DNA from: Plasmopara viticola
Lineage: Eukaryota; Oomycota; Peronosporomycetes; Peronosporales; Peronosporaceae
Assembly (NCBI GenBank): GCA_001695595.3
Contig: MBPM02000061.1
Coordinates: 186,001-250,000 of the forward strand
DNA length: 64,000 bases
Direction of reading: 5' to 3'
In this document: in pieces, positions 1 to 12,144 of the stretch
Position numbering within the stretch: the stretch's first letter is position 1
Layout: the number at the start of each line of letters is the position of its first letter
Notes under the pieces: model-generated
Seen by the model: only the letters and a program-made list of their open reading frames with translations
Told to the model about the DNA's origin: nothing
Databases searched by the model: none
Position numbers and translations under genes: made by a program

Positions 1-740
1 ATGTTTCCGCTCCGGGACTCATATCAGCAATCCTACCCGCCTAGACTACACGTAAAGGCTGAGTTGTACAAAGAGATGAACTGCTTCATGAGCACGTGTA
101 CAACTATCGCACGTACGCAGAGCTACGCGGATCGAAAAAAGTTGATTTACTATTCTACTCAAGTCATATTTAGATGTGCTTAGGAGTTGATGACACGTTT
201 TCATCATCAATGGTCTTATTGATAACACGTATAAATGAGTAAGTGGCTCTGTATTACCAATTGCTCGCTTCTATGCTTACTCTAGATGCCCAAGTAGGTA
301 CTAGCCTAAAATTTTACGAGCGCACCATGCTCTGCGCTCTACACTCCTTCAGTTTAGCCCAATGCTGTACGTATGAACCTTGACAATGCGGTAGTCAATA
401 CATTATTAAACGACATTTGATTTCATTATACCATTGTGGTATGTCTAATTTTGTGTCTGTGGGAAGACTGCAAAGGAAGATAAATCGATTCTGCTTTTTT
501 TCTCATTTTTGACGTATATTCTTTGCCTATATAAATGCCGCCTCTATCTCGAGTACATTGATGTCAATCTACGAAGCAAGACACAACGAAAGACTCTGCG
601 TCACGTGAGCCATGCAGAGCTCCACGAATTTACCAAAGTAGGGACCGTCCATTCACATCAATTTTACCGCTTAAAGTGAAGCTATGTAATTACCAAGCTA
701 TTTAAAATGTATGCTTGATAGCTAATAGATGGTAAGAAAA
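1..740. other. intergenic, no supported gene
   Basis: Nothing with coding character is recognised. Short open frames here lack any recognisable domain and overlap each other on both strands. The right end grades into the 3' flank of the minus-strand effector gene A. Confidence 0.5.
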
Positions 741-860
741 TGCAAAGCTCATACAGCAGCAGAAGCTCCTCGGACTCACGGTACAGATAAAACGCGGCTG
801 TAACGTACAAAAAAATAGATCAGTTGAGTTTTTTCATGTCAGAGGAAGTAACTTCCTTAC
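741..860 (-). other. 3' intron and conserved downstream block of effector A
   Basis: On the minus strand a GTAAGG donor (860) and a TTACAG acceptor (ending 798) bound a 63-nt candidate intron lying 52 nt after the stop codon of gene A. The sequence after the acceptor begins CCGCGTTTTATCTGTACCG, nearly the same as the block found downstream of the plus-strand paralogues. Splicing is inferred from motif and paralogue conservation, not from transcripts. Confidence 0.6.
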
Positions 861-912
861 CTTTAAGATAGAGCAGAGGAGGAAACCAGCGATATCGATT
901 GCAGCAAGAAGT

Positions 913-2283
913 TTATCCCATTAAAAACTTAAAGTAGCTGGCAATCACATTCTCATAGGAACGCAAACGTGGATCACTCGGGCTTAAATCCTTCAGAAGT
1001 GCTCTCAATTGAATGAGACTCACTGACTGCTCATTCAAAGCCTTGAAGATCTCATTTAACGCATCAACGACGACGTCCTTGACACTATCGGTTTTCTTGA
1101 GATTGTCAAGAAGTGCAGCACCGTTGAAAAGAGACTTTACACTCTTGTCCGGAGCCAAGGAGTCAATCACATCATCCATTAAATGCCGGTTGTGATTCTT
1201 ATGGTACAAGCTAGCAAATTCGAGCCACTGAACAAAGTTGGGCAGCTGCTCTTGAGCCGGAATATCCGCTTTGATTACAAGTGCGTAAACTTCCTTCGGT
1301 AACTTATTCTCCTCAAGCCATAACGCATTCTTTTGTCCCCGCATAGCTGTCAGCAACTGATCCGCATACGTGGTCAAGCCCGTCGTTTCACGAATGGATG
1401 TGAATAGCTGCACGAGTTCATCCAGGGATTTTCTTCCCTTCAGCACGTCCAGTATCCTACTGTCAAAATCCACACTATCATTCATATTGTGCTTTGTTTT
1501 ATAGAGTTGGCAGTACCGAAGCCATTGGAGAAGAGTCGCATCTTTTCTAGAGACCAGGACCCGCAGCTTGTTAAAGACAGCTTCGGGAGTATTCTCGTCC
1601 TTCTCCAGCATAGCGCGCAATTGAAAGTCTTGCTTGACAACGTCCTTCATGCTGCTACTAAAAGTCTTAAGATCAGCATCTTCTTCAGCCCTATTAAAGA
1701 GGCGAGCCAAATCCTTCTCATGCACCCCGTTGATACTCAGCAGCAAGTCGAGCGCCTCATAGCGATGCTCCGGAGTGTCGCTGGAACCTTGCTCACGTCC
1801 ATGCGTATCGAAATACTTGAGCCATGTAATAATTCGATCGTCTTTGAGATCCGCCATTGTAAAATGCAATTTGGTGAAAAGGTCGCGAGGCGGCGGCCAT
1901 GTGTTGAGCTGCTCTCTACTGTTTGGCTGAAAGGTCTCGGGTGACAGCACACTTAAAAAATAAGACAATTGTTCATTCGAACTTGATTCTGTTTTCTCCA
2001 GCTGCTGGTATTTGGTGGCAACATGCTTGTTCTTGAGCAATCCCATGAGCGATGTTGGCCTCCACATCCGCTCTTCGTTGACGCTGTCAGCAGTAGCGCT
2101 CCCATGGTCGTGTCGGACTTTATGTCTCAAGTCCACGCTCTTGTCGGCACGAAGTGCGCTCGATCCAGAGTCGGCGTCGATACCGAATTGATCAAAGTCT
2201 TTGTATTGTTTCGCCTTAGCACTAGGAGCAAAGCAAGCGCATAGCGCAACCAATAACAGGCAAAAGAATGGGTGCCATCGCAT
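913..2283 (-). CDS. secreted LWY-repeat effector (copy A)
   Basis: 456 residues. Residues 1-24 are a signal peptide (MRW, a hydrophobic core, then AKA). A family-specific motif GIDADSGSS follows at 34-42, a very degenerate RXLR position (RHKV) at 53-56, and NEER at 69-72. The remainder is helical and built of repeated LWY-type modules, seen as WLKYF, WLRYC and WLEFA motifs roughly 100 residues apart, each preceded by a P-x-x-[VL]-[FY] turn. The C-terminal module ends SYFKFL. Known LWY effectors of Phytophthora (PSR2 type) act inside plant cells and can recruit host phosphatase PP2A; the target here is unknown. This is the only minus-strand copy and the most diverged intact one with J. The start is supported by alignment with all paralogues (MRW) and by AAGTGATCGAG just upstream (2301-2291). 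Confidence 0.85.
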   Translation of the reverse strand: MRWHPFFCLLLVALCACFAPSAKAKQYKDFDQFGIDADSGSSALRADKSVDLRHKVRHDHGSATADSVNEERMWRPTSLMGLLKNKHVATKYQQLEKTESSSNEQLSYFLSVLSPETFQPNSREQLNTWPPPRDLFTKLHFTMADLKDDRIITWLKYFDTHGREQGSSDTPEHRYEALDLLLSINGVHEKDLARLFNRAEEDADLKTFSSSMKDVVKQDFQLRAMLEKDENTPEAVFNKLRVLVSRKDATLLQWLRYCQLYKTKHNMNDSVDFDSRILDVLKGRKSLDELVQLFTSIRETTGLTTYADQLLTAMRGQKNALWLEENKLPKEVYALVIKADIPAQEQLPNFVQWLEFASLYHKNHNRHLMDDVIDSLAPDKSVKSLFNGAALLDNLKKTDSVKDVVVDALNEIFKALNEQSVSLIQLRALLKDLSPSDPRLRSYENVIASYFKFLMG

Positions 2284-2290
2284 GGATATC

Positions 2291-2301
2291 CTCGATCACT
2301 T
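2291..2301 (-). promoter_or_regulatory. conserved 5' leader motif AAGTGATCGAG
   Basis: The same 11-mer, exact or nearly so, sits 7-10 nt before the start codon in D (13385), E, F, I, J (40782, two changes), K (43112) and B (9646, two changes). It may be a leader element or simply shared ancestry; no function is claimed. Confidence 0.4.
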
Positions 2302-5300
2302 TGATAATGATTTGTGGTCACATCTTATTTCCGATATCAATTTGAAAAAGGGGCCACGAATTTTGAACCAACCGTAGTAGTTTTGCAGGAATAAGGTCAA
2401 ATCTGTGCTGTGATATGGATATTAGTAATATTTTTGACACTACTTCATACAATCGGCCTTTGTAGACAAGTATCGGACAGTTGGGTTCGATCATCACGTT
2501 AAATCAGCTTGCAGTGGCATAATTTGTTTTCTCTGGGCATATAGAAAGCCGTTAAGGCACTGCGATTTTGAAATGCATTTCTGTGGCCGATTGGTACCAA
2601 TCAAGTATGCATTTACACCGCCCAATCTTTGCTTGCCATATTCACAACAAGCCACTGCAGCACGCTGTTGGATTCTTTCAGCAGGTCGTTCACTGGTGTC
2701 ATCGAATAAGTCACCAGATGGGTCAGCAGATGGGTCAGCTCACTTACCAAGCGATGATTGATACAAATTCGGATGTCAATTTCACTTTTTTGACAACCAC
2801 AACAATTTGTGACGCCCATAAATAAAATCATTCCTGATTTATTTTTTCCTTACAAAAAAACTTAAGATTATTGCCAGTAGCCCTCGTGAAGCTACTTTTC
2901 GTACACCCTACACGCTGGTCTGATTTGGCTCACGTCGTCAATTATCGATGATTTGATGTAGTTGTTCAACTTTTTCACGTGTACTCCTGTCTCATCCGTC
3001 AATATGGATGCTTACTCGCTCACACCTTCAGTGACCGTACTTCCACCTGCTCGGACTTTAATCCAGCCCTCCAAATTTTCAGCAAAAATGATTTTTTTGT
3101 GGACGAAAACTTCTTCGCCTTCTCTATCTTAATTTAGTTGTTTTGTGCCCAACGAGGTGTGTCGAATCAGTGCTTGACTTAGTCGTCAATTTATTAATCA
3201 ACTTTATGTTAGACCCTGATCAAAATTTGGCTTAATCAAAGGCTCGCTGTGGCTGTCTGTCTACCAAAAATTGTTTCAAATGGTAGCAACTCATTACTCT
3301 TACAACCAAAATCTACATTCTTTGGAAAGCATTATTGACCTAAGATGAGAATACGAGATGGCGATCTCAGCCATTTTTGAAGTGGCAACTATCGATGTGA
3401 TTCAGGTCATTCACATCTTAATCTCTAGTATGAAAGGTGACGAACTCATGTCTACATCCGGATTCCAGTATTCTTGGCTTATTGCCAGGACCAGCGATCT
3501 TAAAAACATCTTTCGGGTGGCACCTGCTTTTTCAAAGAGCTTTCCATAGCTACACTGAAGCCGCGTGTAGGTTGAAGTCTTGTTACATCGATTCTTGCGC
3601 GCTTCCAGATATCTATATGTGCCCGGAGCATTGCGGCCTCAGATGAGAAAGCTCAAAAATGCTAAAAGTGCTTGAGCCAACTCCCGAGGTTGTCACCTGA
3701 TACATGGATGCTGCAATAATTGCTCAGCGACCCTGCTTTCAGGTTCACATTAGACTCACGTTGAAGACGTGCGCTTCTTTTTTTCGTCGACAATTGCAAA
3801 GATGACTAGGATGATCCAGCCTGAAGAAAGCATCAAATTTGATTGTCGGGCATAATCTATTTTAGGCGTGGACTCCTACTTTCGAGCTCAGATATCTGTG
3901 CAGCACTGAGATCGTAGCTGTAGATCACAGAAAAAAGGATTTTGCATGTTGAAGTGGCTTGGTTATCTCACATTTCTCCTGTTTGCATAAAATATTGGTC
4001 ATCTGGTCCTTAGAAAAGATATCCCAAACTTTTCTATGTGATTTGAACTGTTCAGCAGCTTGTCTACCCATGTCGTAAGTATTCATTACATTTTTCAAGC
4101 TTAACTTTGCTAGGGCTCTTAAAGTCACAGACGACGCCTTGATTTCAAGCAAGGCCCCCTTTTTGCTGATAGAGCGATGGATGACAAGAGTACACTGCCT
4201 TTTAACTGGTATCTCCATAGATTTTGCCGCACCATTTACAGCGTTTTTATTCGTAAAAATGGCACCTTGCGGAGGGTGAGCATTCTCTTTGCTATTTCAA
4301 TCGATATGGCTTCTCCTTCTACACTCTAATACAAAGCCAGAATCACTGAAATAGAGAGCTGATAACATTTCTGCTTTTAACCACGGCAAAATGTTGGGTG
4401 ACCAGAAAATCAAGGCGTGCGCATCATTGTGGTGGAGTGGCTTGCGTGAACAAGGAAAGATCGTATCATACATTGCACCTTCGACGACTGAGTAGGGCCT
4501 TTATGTTCGCCTTGTGTGTCCGTCGTCCGGGCTAATTAAATTATCAAACCTAAACAGATTGCTGGATTGACTGAGTTTGTCTTGGCGAAATCTAAAAAGG
4601 GTGATTTTGCACCGTACAGATGGCACGCCAGGTACGTAATTGATTTGAATGACTGCTATGTGCTGTAGATTGGATTCGATGTTGGACCAGCTCCAATAAC
4701 CTCTACTTCTTTTTCCTGTCCTGTAGCGAGACGCTGCATGTAGCTTTTGCGGCTTCCCGCTGAACGCTTTAGTAAGCTACTGGCTCTTGGTGCACGACAG
4801 GAACTCAATTGGTATTTATGCCGTTTAAACGATGGGGTGTCTTAAATGATAACAGAATGGATATATATCTGCCCAAACTACAAAGTGTAGCTACAAAACT
4901 TTACATACGAAGGAAATTTGATATGCATTGCATGATCTTTAACTGCATTACCTTGGATGCAAATCCTTTATGACCGAAGATGTCATACGAGCGTCATCAA
5001 ATATCACATATTTTCCTTCGCGCATTCTTTGTGGAGAGTGTTGTGGACCCTCGCCACACAATTGACATAATTATTTAAAGTCTTTTTTTATCATGAGACT
5101 TGCAAGTAATATCTTATCGGCGCGGTCCATTAATGTAGCAGGGGGGAAATGCGGTCACTACGAAGTTGTCTGATTTCTGAATGTACATTTTCTGTTGAGC
5201 TTTTCAGTCGTTTTTGACTTTTTGGAAGATAGCTGAAATTTGAATCTATAGCGGATGTAGCACTTTGTTATTTATGGCTAAATAAAGATCGCTTACGAGG

Positions 5301-7329
5301 CCAATCGGACTGGATCTCAAGCAGTCTTGAAGGATGTTTAAACTCGACAATGGTACGGCTCAACCAGTATTCGAATGACGATAATATATCGAGAACATCT
5401 TCGTAACAGCCGAAAATGGATTTCTTGCGCGAAAAGGCGTGTGGATCGCTTTAATCATTGCTGTGACTTTTTGTTTAGGTACAGCAAGAAACAGAACTTC
5501 AGCATTGTAAGTAAACGGAATCTAGGCTATCCAAAAAATCTCAGTCCACTGAGCAGTCTACCGCGTCCTTGAACGCTGTAATTAGTTTCTGCAGTTTCAA
5601 TCAAATAAGTAGATTCATCGAGCACTATTCAACTTGTGCGTTTAATGTCCAGTTGTATATTTGAACAGGCATATCAGGCTCGCAAAGAAGAATGGCAAAT
5701 GGCCCGTGATCACGTACAAGGTCACAATCGCCTCAGTGCTGCGGCACTTCGACTTATATTGGCTGCTCGCTATTGTTGATTACGCAACTGAGCGATCTTC
5801 TCTGTCAAATGCAAAAATTGGACGATATATAGATATTGAATGCATAAGCTCAAGTCAAACAAGCTGCCCTTCCTTAAATGAAAAGAAGGTATTAGTTTTT
5901 TTTCAAATTTTGGACGTATACACAAGGCTCATCACTAAATCACCTAGGTACATATTTGGTTCAATCTTGCTCCGCTGCTTTAATTGCCCTGCCTATAAGA
6001 CATACTTCTCAGCTGAAAAAGGCTGAAGGCTACCCGATCAAATAGATTTTTTTCAACCTCTATATGTTAATGGGATAGAGAGCGCGCTGAGGTCGAGATA
6101 AAATGCCAAAAGTTGCTGCGTTGGCGTAAAGCGCTCTGAGGAAGCAAGCTTATCAATTACTTGTCGCGATTTCATCAACAACTTAGTAATGCGAAAAGCC
6201 TTAAGCCAAAGCTTTTATATATTAGCCCGCGTTTAATGCAATGGTGACACGCGCAGTGTAATTTTTAATAATTACCGGACTGAAAGATGCGAAATTGGAT
6301 TAGAGATGCCAATCCGAGCCACTACAAAATACGACAGAAAAGCACGGTCTGCTCTTAGGGACTGATCTGCTCACTAATACGAACAAGAGCGTAGTATTGT
6401 TGTGCTCTTTCGCTTGAGCTATCTTAGCTAGATCTTACACCATAGGATTCTATCGATCCATGTCGGCTTTTTAAAACTCGCCCAATGAGCCAGGTACTCG
6501 AGTTTGACGAGGCCGTATATCGTATGACTTCTAGATAATTGATCAAGATCCGATTTACTCCAAATCTATTGTTTTCAAACTCCTAAAACTAGCCGTCCTC
6601 GGGCAAAGAGGCTTCATCGGAGTGCATTCAGTTACCTCTGACATTTGTTAGCGCAACAGCAAGGCAATCCGAGTATACTGAGCATAAATATATGGACATT
6701 AAAAGTAGCGTGTGTTCTGTTCCTCCGATCTCAACCCGCGTCGCATGTTAGTCCATCACTTTATTCGCGTGAAGAGGTCCATGTCATGCGTATACTACTT
6801 TCCTACGGTAAAATCCAAATACAACCGTAAACGATAATCTGTATCAATGTCATTAATGCGCATTTGGCAGTTTTGCTTGGCCTCTGATTGCTTGACCAAA
6901 TTTCGTGGTACATAGCAATTACTACGTATTGGTCCTGCAATTGACACATGATGCCACCAACGCGGGTTATAAGCTCGTTGCCTCGAGCATTAAAGCGGTA
7001 TCACTGTCCATAGAGCGATTAGGAATCCCATCCAAGTACCAAAATCTTACGAGTCTGGTCTCAGGTGCAATCATGCGCCCTACTCAGGGCGACCGTCAAG
7101 ACTCTCGCACACTTTCAATACCTTACATCCGTAACATACAACTTTAATTTAAAAGCCATGGCTCAAATCTAAGTGTGATGATCCATCGACTCAAGGCCGA
7201 TACGTCATTGGAGTGCGCTTTCTCTGCTTTCATTGACGTTTATAATGAGTGTTGGATTCTCGATCGCATTGGATTGTTTCGCGTGGATTTCGGCGATTAT
7301 CTATTCTATATTTTACTCCTTCAGCTTAG
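2302..7329. other. gene-poor spacer
   Basis: Five kilobases of AT-rich sequence with no gene that I can support. The longest frames are a 97-codon lysine-rich one on the minus strand (3925-4218) and a 121-codon one on the plus strand (5661-6026). Neither shows a known domain, a signal peptide or a paralogue in the window. Confidence 0.5.
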
Positions 7330-7439
7330 CCACTACACACCCTATCTAAAGAAGTACCAAGAGTATTGTATTCCACCAAGAGTATTGTATTCCACAATAC
7401 TCTTGGTAGTTTTTGATATGTAGATAGGGTGTGTTGTGG
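7330..7439. repeat. fold-back (MITE-like) inverted repeat
   Basis: Arms starting CCACTACACACCCTATCTA and ending TAGATAGGGTGTGTTGTGG are inverted complements, with a second complementary block (ACCAAGAGTATTGT / ACAATACTCTTGGT) inside. The centre contains two direct copies of ACCAAGAGTATTGTATTCC. No clear target-site duplication was found. The arm tip CACACCCTAT also recurs at about 20379 and 38516. Confidence 0.6.
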
Positions 7440-7739
7440 TGTGTGATTGGGACAAAGACGAGATATAGTCAATAACAATAAACGTTAATTGGGGAATTTT
7501 TTTAGCGTTATTTCAAATACCGCCGTACGCTCTTCAGCAGACTACACTAGTAAGAAAGCATGTTTTTTTTTATGCGACGTAACCGTTGTCACCGGTAGTT
7601 TTGCCGGTAACGGCTTTTACGCAAAATAAAAAAATATTCCCACAATACGTATGCATCAGTACTATCCATAGGTATAGGCTATCATACAGTTTCTGATCAG
7701 GCGACAGGTCCAGATGTCCCTTAATTATTAGGAACCAAG

Positions 7740-8340
7740 AGACCTTATTGGCTTAAAGAAATCTGGAATGTGTCGAAAGCCAAAGGGACAAAGAAAATGA
7801 TATGGTAGCAGTAGATGGCTGAGAGCCACCAGTCAGGTTGTAGCAAGAAAATAAGTTGAAAGAGCTTCTCATCTAAATATCACTTCTCAATCTGCTTTAA
7901 GCAACGAACACTACCACCATTCTACGACTTCACCTTGCTTCGTCTCAGCCTCGTCCGACGGCCGCCGATCTCAAACAGCTTCCTCCGCGAATGTGTTACA
8001 TCTGACCTGTCACTTGATCTCTTCTTATAGCTCCTGTAACCGGTAGAAGGTCTCGTTCTATACCATCTCTTTCATGATCAAATCACGGTCACAGTCAACT
8101 TCGAAGTCGACACAGAAGTACTTCTTCCGCCATTTCATGTTCTTCAACCTGGGTTTGGAATGCTTAGCGTGATCTGAATTGCTGCATTACCGTGTCTGCA
8201 ATACTTTCAGAAAATCATCCGTCCATGATACGATAAGTCATGAATGTGAAAAGCTCTTCTTACTACTGCCCAGCGATAAACTCAAATTTATTTGGCTGTT
8301 TTAAACATAGCATACAAGACGAAAAAAAAATGTACTTAGA
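7740..8340. repeat. dispersed repeat, probable LTR or retroelement relic
   Basis: The stretch from about 7795 to 7995 (GATGGCTGAGAGCCACC onward, then a C-rich tract ending GCTTCCTCCGCGA) is recognisably similar to 45150-45330. Downstream, the minus strand encodes a broken frame with the peptide NMKWRKKYFCVDFEVD followed by stops. The family is not recognised. Confidence 0.4.
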
Positions 8341-9645
8341 CGCAACGTGATCTGTCAAGACACACTGGTTTTAAAAATCGATCAAATACATGTTGCGATA
8401 GACCATGTTATATGGTTCATTTTATAGCAAGAGTAGACTGCCTACGGTCTAAAGTGAACTCGAATTACAAAGTGACCGACAAAAAGTTGAGCAAAGAGCA
8501 GAGCAACGTATTCTGCTCTGGATAATACAAACGGTGATCAGTAAAACTAGCTAGCAAATCTAGCATAAAAATAGACTGGATGGGAGTCATATAGTAGAAG
8601 TCATATAGTAGTAGAGCACGATACTGCTACAAATACAGATTTGCATAATGACACAATGACTCGCGAAGAGATTTTTGAAACAAATATACTGCTTAGCGTC
8701 TCTACCACAATAATTCCTAGCTTCATTAGGTTCCTTCGCCTCTGCTTAATCTCTACGCCTAAATATAGCATGCGAAATTGCGTAAGAGCTGAGCGTCTAG
8801 CCATTGATGGATTAAGTGCAAAACTCAATGAAGTACTAATGAAAAAAATACAAGTATCTTTAGAATATATTCACAATAGAAACTTAAAAATCAAATGGTA
8901 GGAATCTATCTAAGAAAAATGTCGCATGTCTTAATTTTGTGCAGCTCTATTTGCTGCGATTACTTTATAGAGCAATTTGAGAAGACCACGTGGTACCGTT
9001 TAGTACAGTACGAGTTGACATTATTGTCAGCAAAGGTGCTATACTTTCAAGTATCGATTCAAAAAGAAAAAATATCACTGAGTTGTCGTTAAACGCACGA
9101 TTCAGTCCCAGTTTGTGTCATGTAAGGACAATCTCGTGCCTTCATTTCGATGATGCCGCACTAAAGCTTAATTTTTTATTTATCCTTCCCTCATATAAGA
9201 GCTAATCAACATGAAGCGCTGCGGAGGATGAGAGGTTCAATTGTTCGCACCATCGAAGCATAAAGGTATGTTTCAATCGCTGAAGCTGAGTATTACCGGA
9301 GTGACGTATCAATGGTATCAAGTACTCTTTCTCCGACTTACAATTCAACCTGTCTCACGTATCAAAAAACAGTTACTCGGAGGTTTTATGTTATCAAACC
9401 CCGCGGCGCTGCTGTACTAGCCCAGCAAATGCGCTGCGTATTGTAGTATATAAAATGTCTGGTGAATGTCTGAATCTTTTTAATGCCGACCAACACGTTG
9501 TATAAATAATCAAATTACAGGTCCGGAGCAAATTTGTGCTTGTAAGATTTGAAATAGGATGTGGTAACCTGATTCATTAGGAAATGTATTAAGTCCCATC
9601 TTCTTACTAGATGCCTTCGCTCAACACTTGTCAATATTTGACTCT
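8341..9645. other. upstream spacer of effector B
   Basis: No supported gene. Overlapping short frames at 8600-8900 on both strands have no recognisable domain. Confidence 0.45.
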
Positions 9646-9665
9646 AAGTGATTGAAAGAGTGTCA

Positions 9666-10994
9666 ATGCGCTGGTACACATTCTTCTTCCTGTTCTTGGT
9701 TGAGTTGTGCACTTACCTTGCTCTCAGCGTGATAGCAAAATCATTTCAAGCCTCTGGTCGACTTGGCATCGACGCAGACTCTGGGTCGAGCGCATTTGGT
9801 GCGAGCGAGAGTAAGGATCCGTCGAATGGAGCCAGACAGTCACTGAATAACCATGAGAGCGCTACTATTAACAACGCCAACGAAGAGAGGGGGGCGATGC
9901 TTGCGATGCTCAAAGAATTATTTAGCTTCGAGCACAAGTACCAGCAGGTAGAGAGAGTAGAATACGATTTCGATGAACAACTGTCTCGGCTTCTAAAAGT
10001 GCTGTCACCCAAGACCACTCAACCAAATCATGAAGGGCAGCTAAGCTCCTTGCCTCAGCCTGGTGACCTTTTCGATGAACTGCATTTTACAAAGGTAGAC
10101 TTGGAAAGAAATCGGATTATTTTATGGCTTAAGTATTTCGATATACACGGTCAAAAGAATAATCCTCGCGACCACTACGAGGCTTTTGACTTATTGATGA
10201 GTATCGATGGGGTGGACAAGAAGGATGTGGCGCGCTTTCTTGAAAAGGCTGAAAAAGACTCTGATTTAAAGGCTTTCAGTAACAGCATGAAGGACGTCGT
10301 CGAGCAAGAGTCTCGATTGCTCACTTTGCTGAAGAATGACAAGAATACTCCCGAGGCTGTCTTCAGCAAGCTGCAGGTCAAGGTTTCTCAAGACGATATG
10401 AATTTTTTGCAATGGCTTCGGTACTGCCAACACTACAAAACAAAGTACAGCAAGAAAGGCAAGGATTTTGACAGTAGAATAGTAGATGTGTTGGAAAAGG
10501 AGAAACCACTTGATGAACTCATGCAGTTATTCACGTCCATTCGTGATACGATGGGCCTGACGACGTCTGTGAATCAGCTGTTGGCAGCCACGCGGAGACA
10601 AAAGTGGCTCGAGGAGAAAAAGGTGCCAAAAGATCTATACGCAGATCTGATCAAAGCGGAAATCCCAGTACACGAACAGCTGCCTAACTTTGTGCAGTGG
10701 CTCAAATTTGTAAGTCTGTACGACAAAACTCAAGGAAAGCGTTCAGTAAAAGACGTGGTGAAACTTCTGGCCCCACAAAGTGGTGCAACGGATCTGTTTG
10801 CTGGTGCTGCACTTCTTGATGAACTCAAGAATGTCAAAAGTGTCGAGGGCATCGTCGAAGTTGCGTCACAAGAGTTCCTTGATGTTTTGAAACGAGAGTC
10901 AGTATCCCCTGATGAGTTAAAAGAACTTGCGAATGTTTTTAGGTGGAAGCATCCGAATGATCCGAGGCAAACGTTTTATGACAACGTGATTTAG
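9666..10994 (+). CDS. secreted LWY-repeat effector (copy B), early stop
   Basis: 442 residues from the MRW start at 9666. An upstream in-frame ATG at 9648 would add six residues before the signal peptide and is not used by paralogues. The signal peptide covers about residues 1-24, GIDADSGSS is at 34-42, RQSL at 57-60 (degenerate RXLR) and NEER at 72-75. Tandem LWY modules follow, with WLKYF, WLRYC, WLKFV and a last module around RWKHPND. Compared with the near-identical copy G, a TAG replaces a lysine codon at 10992-10994, removing the last seven residues (the family's usual stop is at 11016-11018). It is probably still functional, because the lost tail lies after the last helical signature. 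Confidence 0.8.
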   Translation: MRWYTFFFLFLVELCTYLALSVIAKSFQASGRLGIDADSGSSAFGASESKDPSNGARQSLNNHESATINNANEERGAMLAMLKELFSFEHKYQQVERVEYDFDEQLSRLLKVLSPKTTQPNHEGQLSSLPQPGDLFDELHFTKVDLERNRIILWLKYFDIHGQKNNPRDHYEAFDLLMSIDGVDKKDVARFLEKAEKDSDLKAFSNSMKDVVEQESRLLTLLKNDKNTPEAVFSKLQVKVSQDDMNFLQWLRYCQHYKTKYSKKGKDFDSRIVDVLEKEKPLDELMQLFTSIRDTMGLTTSVNQLLAATRRQKWLEEKKVPKDLYADLIKAEIPVHEQLPNFVQWLKFVSLYDKTQGKRSVKDVVKLLAPQSGATDLFAGAALLDELKNVKSVEGIVEVASQEFLDVLKRESVSPDELKELANVFRWKHPNDPRQTFYDNVI

Positions 10995-11014
10995 AGTTAT
11001 ACTGAATTTCTGAA

Positions 11015-11190
11015 GTAAGATTCCCTCTCATCCATTCGCTTCGCCCCAATAATAAAAGTGCTTCTTACCTGCTCTGATTTTTATATATAGAATCTGACCA
11101 TCCCTTGTTATCTAATTTTGTACATTACAGCCGCATTTTATCTGTATCATGAGCCCGTCGAATTGTCTCTGTTGCTTTACGAGCTCAGTG
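11015..11190 (+). other. 3' intron and conserved block of effector B
   Basis: A GTAAGA donor at 11015 overlaps the family stop codon (11016-11018); the acceptor TTACAG ends at 11130, giving 116 nt. The downstream block begins CCGCATTTTATCTGTATC. In B the intron follows the premature TAG by 20 nt. Confidence 0.6.
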
Positions 11191-11425
11191 TCTCCTACTG
11201 TTCACCCACCAGCAAGTGGCCCACCAGGCATTGCCAGCATAAGTGCAGCAGCGCATGATTGCTTGCAAGAGTGTGCTGTCCTTTCGAGCAAATTAAGTCT
11301 AAAGCAATATTTAGTTTATAATACAGAGTTATAAGCTATAATATTTATTTCTTATTTTGTCTAGTATCACTTCAAGATATAAAAAATTTAGAGCTACTGC
11401 TTAAATACCAATAACGAGGTGTAGA
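11191..11425 (+). other. 3' flank shared with effector G
   Basis: Nearly identical to 22916-23155 downstream of G, showing that B and G derive from one duplicated block. The identity stops at AACGAGGTGTAG, exactly where the 0.7-kb repeat begins in both places. Confidence 0.65.
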
Positions 11426-12144
11426 AGTGGGCATACAAAATACGATATCGCGGAATAATGTGTTTGGATCAACACACGCGTACGTGCAATTTGTCATAAA
11501 CTAGCAAATATAGCGCAACAGGCAGAGGCTGGAGTAAGTCTCAACTGATTATTCCTTGTGCACTACGAACTGTAGTATCAAGCGGTAATGCAAATACCAT
11601 ATCGAGAAATTTGTGACATCATGTTTCGATTTATATATAGGCGACTTCCATAAGACAGCCAGCCCTCACTTGCAACTTTTTTTAGGACGTCAATCCTTAC
11701 GGAAGCATCTAAATTATCGAAACCATGTGCTGTGGTTCTGATTTCTAGCTATCTGTATCAGACTATGGCTCAAATTAAAAAGCCTCTACAAAACGAGCAG
11801 CTACACAAAGACACTGAAGAATTCACATCAGAACGAATCAATGCTATCTACAAGCTTGGAGAAACCTTTTTGCCACGACAAACTGACTGTGGTGATCACA
11901 TTACCAGTTTGTGATTGTGTATGTATAACCTGGCTTACTTTACAAGACCTTGTAGTCTTTTTCTTTGAATTGTTGGCGTAGATTGCAAGCAAAGCGTCGT
12001 ATCGTGCTGAAGAAAAATCGGTAAGCCTGCTTGATTTGAGGTCGCTCATTTTTCAAATGTATTGCTTTGCCTTCTTAATGCTGTCTCTTTCTCGTGCACA
12101 TTCGCTGTCAAACTTGTAAAGCAAGACACATGGTAAGACTTTGT
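11426..12144 (+). repeat. 0.7-kb repeat unit (RU), uninterrupted copy
   Basis: The second copy, inverted and split by a copia element, is at 23156-28430. This copy preserves the empty copia target (ATGTC context, on the opposite strand, near 11618). It contains short frames on both strands, for example a 73-codon one on the minus strand (11828-12049) beginning MSDLKSSRLTDF, also present in the other copy but broken there. No known protein family is recognised. A 115-nt internal segment (11716-11830) is in the opposite relative orientation in the two copies. Confidence 0.6.

Noticed and set aside
1..228. 60-codon frames on both strands at the window start
   Set aside because: No domain, no signal, no paralogue, and they overlap each other.
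9648..9665. Upstream ATG as the start of effector B
   Set aside because: All paralogues start at MRW, and the six added residues would precede the signal peptide hydrophobic core.
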